Shown in pieces: positions 1 to 5,805 of a stretch of 14,271 bases of DNA. This DNA comes from an uncultured Actinomycetes bacterium (GTDB lineage Bacteria > Actinomycetota > Actinomycetes > S36-B12). Position 1 is the first letter of the stretch. Each line of letters begins with the position of its first letter. A program made the translations under genes and the position numbers. Location of the stretch: contig CAIXFB010000045.1 in assembly GCA_903918595.1 (NCBI GenBank), positions 1-14,271 of the forward strand. Reading direction: 5' to 3'. The notes beneath the pieces were generated by a model. That model did not search any database, was not told the DNA's origin, and saw only the letters and a list, made by a program, of their open reading frames with translations.

Positions 1-471
1 GAAGTAGATCTGCGTGTTCTGCGCTTGCTCTCTAGCGCGCTGAGCAACCTCATGCGCATCGGCACCACTCCTAGCTGCCAACACCGCAGCCATCACAGCA
101 AATCCGAGCCCCATCCCAATCGACTTCGAATCAACAACCTCGACCCGGATCTTTGATTGCGCGGCAGCAGCGCAAGCAGCCTCATACGTGCCAGAAAGCG
201 CCGAACTCAGGGTGAGAATCACAGCTTGTTCGCAACCACGTTCACGTACGTGCTCAATCGCTTCGGTGAAACGCGTGGGCGCCGGACGAGATGTTGTGAC
301 CTGAGCCCCGGTTCGCAATGCAGCAATCACATGTGCGGCCTGCTCTGCGTCGGTTTCATCTCGGGCATGCGCGTCGACAATCACTTGCACAGGTACGACG
401 TACACCTCATTGGCATGCGCCCAACCGGCAGGCAGGTAGGCGGTGCTATCGGCAATGACCCCGGTTCGCAC
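1..471 (-). CDS. DegV family protein, 3' part cut by window edge
   Basis: Reading the minus strand from a GTG at 469-471 gives 157 codons, open to the left edge, so the C-terminal part is missing (family members are usually about 280 residues). Visible DegV hallmarks are VIADSTAYLP near the start, VPVQVIVDA, TSRPAP (the conserved TSxP-type segment that contacts the bound lipid head group), LSSALSGTY and VVDSKSIGMG. DegV proteins bind fatty acids; the related FakB proteins present them to a fatty acid kinase in the cytoplasm. The GTG was chosen because the nearby ATG at the same junction is in another frame and stops after 12 codons. A GGGG run just upstream could be the ribosome site. The gene starts 13 bp after the leuS stop, so the two are probably co-transcribed. 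Whether a FakA partner exists cannot be seen here. The family call is firm; the specific ligand is unknown. Confidence 0.9.
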   Translation of the reverse strand, partial: MRTGVIADSTAYLPAGWAHANEVYVVPVQVIVDAHARDETDAEQAAHVIAALRTGAQVTTSRPAPTRFTEAIEHVRERGCEQAVILTLSSALSGTYEAACAAAAQSKIRVEVVDSKSIGMGLGFAVMAAVLAARSGADAHEVAQRAREQAQNTQIYF

Positions 472-484
472 AGCGCCCCAACAT

Positions 485-3004
485 CTAGTTCGGAACGATA
501 TTGACGAGTTTGGGTGCCCGCACGATGACTGTTTTGATCGTACGATCCCCCAGAGCCTTGATGACACCCTCATTGGTCAGGGCCAGTTCACGCAACGATT
601 CCTCATCAATGTCTGGGGAAACGTCGAACTTCTCTTTCAATTTGCCGGAGATTTGAACAACGCAAGTAACCGAGTCCTGCACCAACAACGCAGGATCCAC
701 AACAGGCCAACCAGCGCGAGCAACACTTGGCTCATGGCCAAGGCGTGCCCACATGTCTTCAGCCGTGTAGGGGGCAGTGAGCGAAAGGATGATGGCGACG
801 GCTTCGGCAGCCTCTCGAACAGCTGGGTCTGCCGGCCCACAGCCCGAGTCAATCGCTTTGCGCGTGACGTTGACCAGTTCCATCGCCTTGGCAACAGCCA
901 CGTTGAATCGGAAGGTTTCAACGGCGATGCCAGCATCGTTCACTGCGCGATGGGTTGCCTTACGCAATTCGAGATCGCCCTGAGTCGGATCAGCTCCAAC
1001 AGCGCTGGTCACATCGCCGGAAAGTCGCCAAGCGCGAGCCAAGAACTTCTTCGCACCCGCCGGAGAGACATCAGCCCAGTCAACGTCATCTTCTGGTGGG
1101 CCAGCAAAGACCATCGTCAAGCGAATTGCATCTACGCCATGCACCTCTAGCTCATCGGATAGCCGAACAAGATTGCCACGTGACTTGCTCATCGCTGAGC
1201 CATTCATGACAACCATGCCCTGGTTCAACAAGCGGGTGAACGGCTCGGTGAAGTCGAGCAGACCCATGTCGAACAGAACCTTCGTGAAAAAGCGGCTGTA
1301 GAGCAGGTGCAGGATCGCGTGGGTGACGCCACCAACATACTGATCGACGGGCAGCCACTCACGAACTCGCTCAGGATCGAAGGCCTGCTCAGCATTTCTC
1401 GGATCAGCGAAGCGCAGGTAGTACCAAGACGAGTCCACGAATGTGTCCATGGTGTCTGTGTCGCGTCGGGCTGGCCCACCGCACGACGGGCAGGGCACAT
1501 TCGCCCACTCGGTTGCAGCGCCCAATGGCGACGAACCCTTGGGCTTGAGATCTAGCCCGGCTGCAGGTGGCAGCACAACGGGCAGTTGATCCGCGGGAAC
1601 CGGTACCTCACCACATGAATCGCAGTGAATGATCGGAATCGGAGTGCCCCAGTAACGCTGACGCGAGATCAGCCAATCGCGAAGGCGGTAGTTGACGGCC
1701 GGGATACCCGTTCCGCGCTCCTCGAGCACCGCAATCATCGCGTCAATCGCTGCGGCCTTGTCGAGTCCATCGAGTGGACCTGAGTTGATGTGCGGGCCAT
1801 CATCGGCGGTGGCGATCCCAGTAACGAGTGGATCCTCGCCGCCTTCAACAACCACCCGCACCGGCAAATCGAAGGTCCGGGCAAAGTCGAGGTCACGCTG
1901 GTCGTGCGCGGGAACGGCCATGATCGCGCCGGTGCCGTAATCGGCGAGCACGTAGTCCGATGCCCACACCTGAATCCGCTCGCCATTGACGGGGTTGATC
2001 GCATAGCGCTCGAGGAATACACCCGTCTTGGCCTTGGTGTTATCCAGACGATCCATTTCCGAGGATTGCTTGACCTTTTCCAGGTACGCCAGGAAATCAG
2101 CTTCAGCAGGAGTTCCTGCAGCAAGCTCTGTCGCAAGATCGGAATCAGCCGCGACAACAAAGAACGTTGCGCCGTACAGGGTGTCCGGTCGGGTCGTATA
2201 CACCGTAACCGGTTCTTCGCGACCTTCAATAACAAATTTGACTTCAGCGCCGCGTGAGCGTCCGATCCAGTTCCGCTGCATGAGCAAAACCTTTTCCGGC
2301 CACGTTCCTTCAAGTCCCTGCATGTCATCGAGTAAGCGATCCGCGTAATCGGTGATGCGCAGGTACCACTGGGTCAGTTTCTTCTTAGTGACATCTGAAT
2401 CACATCGTTCACACTTACCGGCAACAACCTGCTCATTGGCGAGCACCGTTTGGCACTCCGGACACCAGTTGACGTTGCTGTCTTTGCGGTAAGCGAGGCC
2501 CTTCTTGAACATCTCCAGGAAAAACCACTGATTCCACTTGTAGTACTCGGGATCACACGTATTGAAAACGCGATCCCAGTCGAAGGAACAGGCATACCTG
2601 CGCATCGATGCTTTCTGCTGTGCGATGTTGTCGTAGGTCCACCGAACCGGATCTTCACCACGCTTGATCGCTGCGTTCTCGGCAGGCAAACCAAAAGCGT
2701 CCCAACCAATGGGGTGCATCACGTTGAAACCACGCTGAACCCAATAGCGCGCGATCACGTCGCCGAGTGCGTATGCCTCCGCATGGCCCATATGCAAATC
2801 ACCCGATGGGTAGGGAAACATGTCGAGGACGTACTTCTTGGGTCGAGGATCCCCCGGCTCACCAGAGCGGAACGGAGCCAACGTGTCCCACACCGGCAGC
2901 CAGGTGTCTTGAATGGCCGCGAAGTCGTACCCGCCGCCCTCTTCTGGAGTCCCGGTCGAGGGTGCGGTTGCTGCAGGCTGCTGGGAAGGATTCGGCGCGT
3001 TCAT
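485..3004 (-). CDS. leuS: leucyl-tRNA synthetase
   Basis: This 839-residue cytoplasmic class I synthetase charges tRNA-Leu with leucine. Domains in order: the HIGH-type signature as HMGH (residues 71-74) after PYPSGDL; a four-cysteine zinc module (C181, C184, C198, C201); the CP1 editing domain with TTRPDTLYG and YGTGAIMAVPAHD; a second cysteine-pair module near 460-505; and the KMSKS loop as AMSKS (604-608) followed by RGNLV. Length and motif order fit a bacterial LeuRS. The open frame extends upstream to 3544, but recognisable LeuRS sequence begins around residue 25, and that extension lies opposite the divergent membrane-protein gene. The ATG at 3002-3004 is therefore the best start. The first Lys of KMSKS is Ala here, which I believe is a tolerated variant in actinobacterial LeuRS. 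The Pro/Ala-rich N-terminal 25 residues look like a disordered extension. Confidence 0.97.
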   Translation of the reverse strand: MNAPNPSQQPAATAPSTGTPEEGGGYDFAAIQDTWLPVWDTLAPFRSGEPGDPRPKKYVLDMFPYPSGDLHMGHAEAYALGDVIARYWVQRGFNVMHPIGWDAFGLPAENAAIKRGEDPVRWTYDNIAQQKASMRRYACSFDWDRVFNTCDPEYYKWNQWFFLEMFKKGLAYRKDSNVNWCPECQTVLANEQVVAGKCERCDSDVTKKKLTQWYLRITDYADRLLDDMQGLEGTWPEKVLLMQRNWIGRSRGAEVKFVIEGREEPVTVYTTRPDTLYGATFFVVAADSDLATELAAGTPAEADFLAYLEKVKQSSEMDRLDNTKAKTGVFLERYAINPVNGERIQVWASDYVLADYGTGAIMAVPAHDQRDLDFARTFDLPVRVVVEGGEDPLVTGIATADDGPHINSGPLDGLDKAAAIDAMIAVLEERGTGIPAVNYRLRDWLISRQRYWGTPIPIIHCDSCGEVPVPADQLPVVLPPAAGLDLKPKGSSPLGAATEWANVPCPSCGGPARRDTDTMDTFVDSSWYYLRFADPRNAEQAFDPERVREWLPVDQYVGGVTHAILHLLYSRFFTKVLFDMGLLDFTEPFTRLLNQGMVVMNGSAMSKSRGNLVRLSDELEVHGVDAIRLTMVFAGPPEDDVDWADVSPAGAKKFLARAWRLSGDVTSAVGADPTQGDLELRKATHRAVNDAGIAVETFRFNVAVAKAMELVNVTRKAIDSGCGPADPAVREAAEAVAIILSLTAPYTAEDMWARLGHEPSVARAGWPVVDPALLVQDSVTCVVQISGKLKEKFDVSPDIDEESLRELALTNEGVIKALGDRTIKTVIVRAPKLVNIVPN

Positions 3005-3028
3005 GGGAAAAGTAAGCCTACCGAGACA

Positions 3029-4120
3029 GTGACCGGTAATGATGCACCCGTGGTGCACCCTAAATACCTCGGTCCAGATACCTGGTTGGGCTCGTGGGAA
3101 GCAGATCTCTTCAGCCTCAATAAGCACTCGATTCGCTGGCTCAACCCACTGCGCGGTGCTCTCATATCGACCGTGGTGACCGTCGGGGGCCTGCACTTCG
3201 GTGGCGCGGCCGTTGGCGTGCCTCTTGGCGTCGGCACCCTGTTCGCCGCCATCGCAGATGTGGATCAAATTGCCACTCGGCGACTTCGGACAATGCTGTG
3301 GGCCACCCTCTGGCTCACCGTGGCAACAGCATTGGGCGGAATCGGCTCCTTGAGCCTGCCCATTCTGATGCTGATTGCTATCCCCGTCACCGCTGCGTGC
3401 GGCTACGCCGGGGTGTTGGGAGCGCGTGCAGCAATCGCCGGTGTCTTGACACTGGTTACCTTCAGCGCTTTCACATTCACTCCGATGTCTGCAGAAGGGA
3501 TTGGTCAGGCGACCCTGTTGGTTGCAGCGGGCGCCCTTATCCAAACTGCTGGAACGGTAATTGCGATTGCAATTCGGGAGCCCAAAGCGTTACTCGCACA
3601 AGATTCCGCGCCACCTCTGCGCCCCCGACTCAACGGGCACACGGGTCTCCAGGATGATTTTGTGCGTCATGCCATCCGTTTGACCATCGCCATGGAAATC
3701 GCATTCTCATTGCAATACTTCTTCACCGACATCCACAGCGTGTGGATCCCCATCACCGTTGCGTGGGTCACAACTCCCGATCGACACGGCACCGTCACCA
3801 AATCCGTTGGTCGCATCATTGGCACCTTGGTGGGGGTGGGGCTCGTTCTCCTTGCTGGCTGGCTCACCGATTACTCAGACGTGATGCTTGTTATCGCGTT
3901 CGCGCTCTCCGCATTCCTTGCACTCGTCATGCTTCGCGCCAATTACTCGATTGCAGTGGTGGGTGTAACGGGCTTCATGTTGACCATGTTCGCGATCGCC
4001 GGCGACAACCTCGAAGTTTTGGGAACTGATCGGATTCTCGACACCGCCATCGCAGCAATCATCGTGCTGACTGTGATCATGATCGTCCTGCGCGTGACCG
4101 CTCAGCACGATGAGCAATAG
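3029..4120 (+). CDS. FUSC-like membrane protein (half-size)
   Basis: A 363-residue multi-spanning membrane protein if translation starts at the GTG at 3029. In-frame GTGs at 3050 and 3053 are equally possible, and no strong ribosome site separates them. The sequence shows two similar halves. The first has PLRGALIST, then helices to about residue 180. The second has HAIRLTIAMEIAFSLQ, VWIPITVAWVTTPD and RIIGTLVGVGLVL (about 213-277), then helices to 354. The pattern of a tryptophan/proline-containing helix, an Asp, then an RxxGTxxG helix matches the FUSC_2 / aromatic-acid-exporter-like family. Canonical FUSC exporters are roughly twice as long and carry cytoplasmic domains, so this is a compact version. 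It sits head-to-head with leuS, 24 bp away, and leads a three-gene cluster. Transport of an organic acid or xenobiotic is inferred only from the family; no substrate can be named. Confidence 0.75.
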   Translation: MTGNDAPVVHPKYLGPDTWLGSWEADLFSLNKHSIRWLNPLRGALISTVVTVGGLHFGGAAVGVPLGVGTLFAAIADVDQIATRRLRTMLWATLWLTVATALGGIGSLSLPILMLIAIPVTAACGYAGVLGARAAIAGVLTLVTFSAFTFTPMSAEGIGQATLLVAAGALIQTAGTVIAIAIREPKALLAQDSAPPLRPRLNGHTGLQDDFVRHAIRLTIAMEIAFSLQYFFTDIHSVWIPITVAWVTTPDRHGTVTKSVGRIIGTLVGVGLVLLAGWLTDYSDVMLVIAFALSAFLALVMLRANYSIAVVGVTGFMLTMFAIAGDNLEVLGTDRILDTAIAAIIVLTVIMIVLRVTAQHDEQ

Positions 4121-4143
4121 CCCTTCATCTAGGCTTAGCCGAC

Positions 4144-5022
4144 GTGACTCCTCGCGGCTGGTTCCTGCTCATCTCCCTCGGCATCATCTGGGGATTGCCG
4201 TATCTGTTCATCAAGATCGCTGTCGAGACTTTCTCACCTACCTCCCTTGTGTTTCTCCGGGTGTTTCTGGCCGCAGCAGTGCTACTTCCGGTTGTCCTCT
4301 ACAAGAAGCAGTGGAGCACCCTGCGGGGTCACTGGCGCTGGGTCATCGTCTTTGCGCTCATCGAAATGGCCTTTTCTTGGACCGCGCTTAACTGGGCGGA
4401 GCAATCGGTCACCAGTTCCTTCGCCGCGCTCTTCATCGCAACAGTGCCGGCCGCAACAGCGATTTTGGCCCGCCTTCTCGGCATGGACGATCGACTCACC
4501 GGCACAAGACTCGTGGGCCTCGGGGTCGGCTTCCTCGGTGTGGGTCTGCTCGTTGGACTGGACCTCACCGGCAGCAGCCTCCTGGCAATTGCAGCACTGG
4601 TCCTTACCGTCTTTTGCTACTCACTCGGGCCGATCATCATCGATCGCAAACTTTCCAAGCCACCAAGTTTGGCCGTCATCGCAGCGTCAATGATCGTCAA
4701 TTCGATTGTGTTTACCCCACTCGCCTACTTCACCTGGCCCACGGAACCCATTCCGACCGTTGCATGGGGCTCGGTGCTCATTCTTGGCATCTTGTGTTCG
4801 GCCATTGCGTTCATCATCTTCTTCGCACTCATCGCAGAAGTCGGTCCATCGCGCGGGACGCTCATCACCTACATCAACCCCGTGGTCGCGGTGATCTTGG
4901 GCATCGTGGTGCTGAGCGAACCCATTACTCTTGGTCTCATCATTGGCTTCCCGCTGATCCTGCTCGGCTCCTGGTTGGCCACCCGTTCTGCACCTGCGCT
5001 GGAAAGTGAGCCGCACGCATGA
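4144..5022 (+). CDS. EamA/DMT superfamily transporter
   Basis: A 292-residue protein with about ten predicted transmembrane helices in two EamA-type halves (about 7-135 and 147-282). Typical features are WGLPYLFIKIAVE with a helix-breaking Pro in the first helix, FLRVFLAAAVLLP, the TALNWAEQSVTSSFAALF segment before the fourth helix, and YINPVVAVILGIVVLSEPI in the second half. Members of the drug/metabolite transporter superfamily export or import small metabolites across the cytoplasmic membrane; the substrate cannot be read from sequence. The start is a GTG at 4144, with a weak AGG about ten bases upstream. An ATG at 4110 opens a different frame that does not encode the family. It lies 23 bp after the FUSC-like gene and shares a 4-bp ATGA overlap with the HAD gene, so an operon with translational coupling is likely. 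Confidence 0.9.
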   Translation: MTPRGWFLLISLGIIWGLPYLFIKIAVETFSPTSLVFLRVFLAAAVLLPVVLYKKQWSTLRGHWRWVIVFALIEMAFSWTALNWAEQSVTSSFAALFIATVPAATAILARLLGMDDRLTGTRLVGLGVGFLGVGLLVGLDLTGSSLLAIAALVLTVFCYSLGPIIIDRKLSKPPSLAVIAASMIVNSIVFTPLAYFTWPTEPIPTVAWGSVLILGILCSAIAFIIFFALIAEVGPSRGTLITYINPVVAVILGIVVLSEPITLGLIIGFPLILLGSWLATRSAPALESEPHA

Positions 5023-5738
5023 AGTTGACCGATTTTGAAGCCTTGAGTTTTGACTGCTACGGCACCCTGATCGATTGGGAAGCCGGTATCGCTGCCGTGC
5101 TGCGGCCGTGGGCGCAATCACACGGCATCACCGTGACCGATGAGGAACTACTCACTGAGTACTCCACCTTCGAAGCTGATGCGGAGGCCGAGCATCCTCA
5201 AGAGTTGTATCCACAGATTCTTGCGCGCTCCATGCGGGCACTGGGTGCGCATCTTGGCGCGCCAGTATCTGATGAGGAGGCTGCAGCATTTGCATCTTCG
5301 GTGCCAGCATGGCCGGCCTTTCCTGACTCGACAGATGCACTTGAGCGCCTTGCTCGCAGGTACAAGCTCATCATCTTGTCCAATATTGACCGCGCATCTT
5401 TCGCCGGATCCAACGAGCGCCTCGGGGTGACGTTCACCAGCATTCTCACCGCCCAAGACATTGGCTCCTACAAGCCTTCGCCTCAAAACTTCGTGGCGCT
5501 CGACGCCGAAGTCAAGCGCCTAGGCATCAGCGATGGCGCGCTGCTGCACGTTGCCCAAAGCCTCTTCCACGATCATGTGCCAGCGAAAGCTGCTGGCCTG
5601 CCCACGGTCTGGATCAATCGGCGCCATGACAATCCCGGCTGGGGTGCCACACCTGCACCGCCAGCTGACGTCACTCCTGATTGGACCTTTCCCTCCATGG
5701 CGGCCTTTGCGGACGCGGTGGATGCGGCCTTCAGCTAA
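5019..5738 (+). CDS. HAD hydrolase, haloacid dehalogenase type II-like
   Basis: A 239-residue cytoplasmic HAD-superfamily hydrolase. Motif I is FDCYGTLID with the nucleophile Asp12. The +2 position is Tyr rather than Asp, the DxYGT form typical of L-2-haloacid dehalogenases rather than the DxDGT form of phosphatases. Motif II is LSNID (S121, N122), motif III is the Lys of SYKPSPQNF (K152), and motif IV is SLFHDHVPAKAAGL with acidic D185, followed by PTVWINRR. These match the type II dehalogenase / epoxide-hydrolase-like subgroup. The natural substrate may not be halogenated, since many relatives act on other 2-substituted acids. The ATG overlaps the stop of the EamA gene by 4 bp, so coupling to a transporter is likely. 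It is the last gene of the cluster and converges on the large repeat-protein gene. Confidence 0.88.
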   Translation: MKLTDFEALSFDCYGTLIDWEAGIAAVLRPWAQSHGITVTDEELLTEYSTFEADAEAEHPQELYPQILARSMRALGAHLGAPVSDEEAAAFASSVPAWPAFPDSTDALERLARRYKLIILSNIDRASFAGSNERLGVTFTSILTAQDIGSYKPSPQNFVALDAEVKRLGISDGALLHVAQSLFHDHVPAKAAGLPTVWINRRHDNPGWGATPAPPADVTPDWTFPSMAAFADAVDAAFS

Positions 5739-5805
5739 CCACCTCGTGCCGCAAGATTCCCTGAGAAGTACTCAACGGTGAGATCGGTAGCCCCGAGGCC
5801 TCAGG
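5739..5805. other. convergent intergenic gap, no clear terminator
   Basis: A 67-bp gap between the stops of the HAD gene (plus) and the 975-residue repeat protein (minus). It contains a short palindrome, GAGGCCTC, with no loop, and a four-base-pair inverted repeat. Neither is followed by a T tract. No intrinsic terminator could be supported. Confidence 0.5.

Noticed and set aside
443..1150. Plus-strand open frames opposite leuS
   Set aside because: LeuRS motifs are unambiguous on the minus strand; the opposite frames show no family features.
3041..3060. Direct repeat TGCACCC-GTGG-TGCACCC near the FUSC-like start
   Set aside because: It probably lies within coding sequence, has only two copies and shows no dyad arrangement with promoter hexamers.
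5739..5805. Attachment site or insertion boundary between the housekeeping cluster and the CIS locus
   Set aside because: No tRNA gene, direct repeat pair, integrase or transposase remnant was found at this junction.
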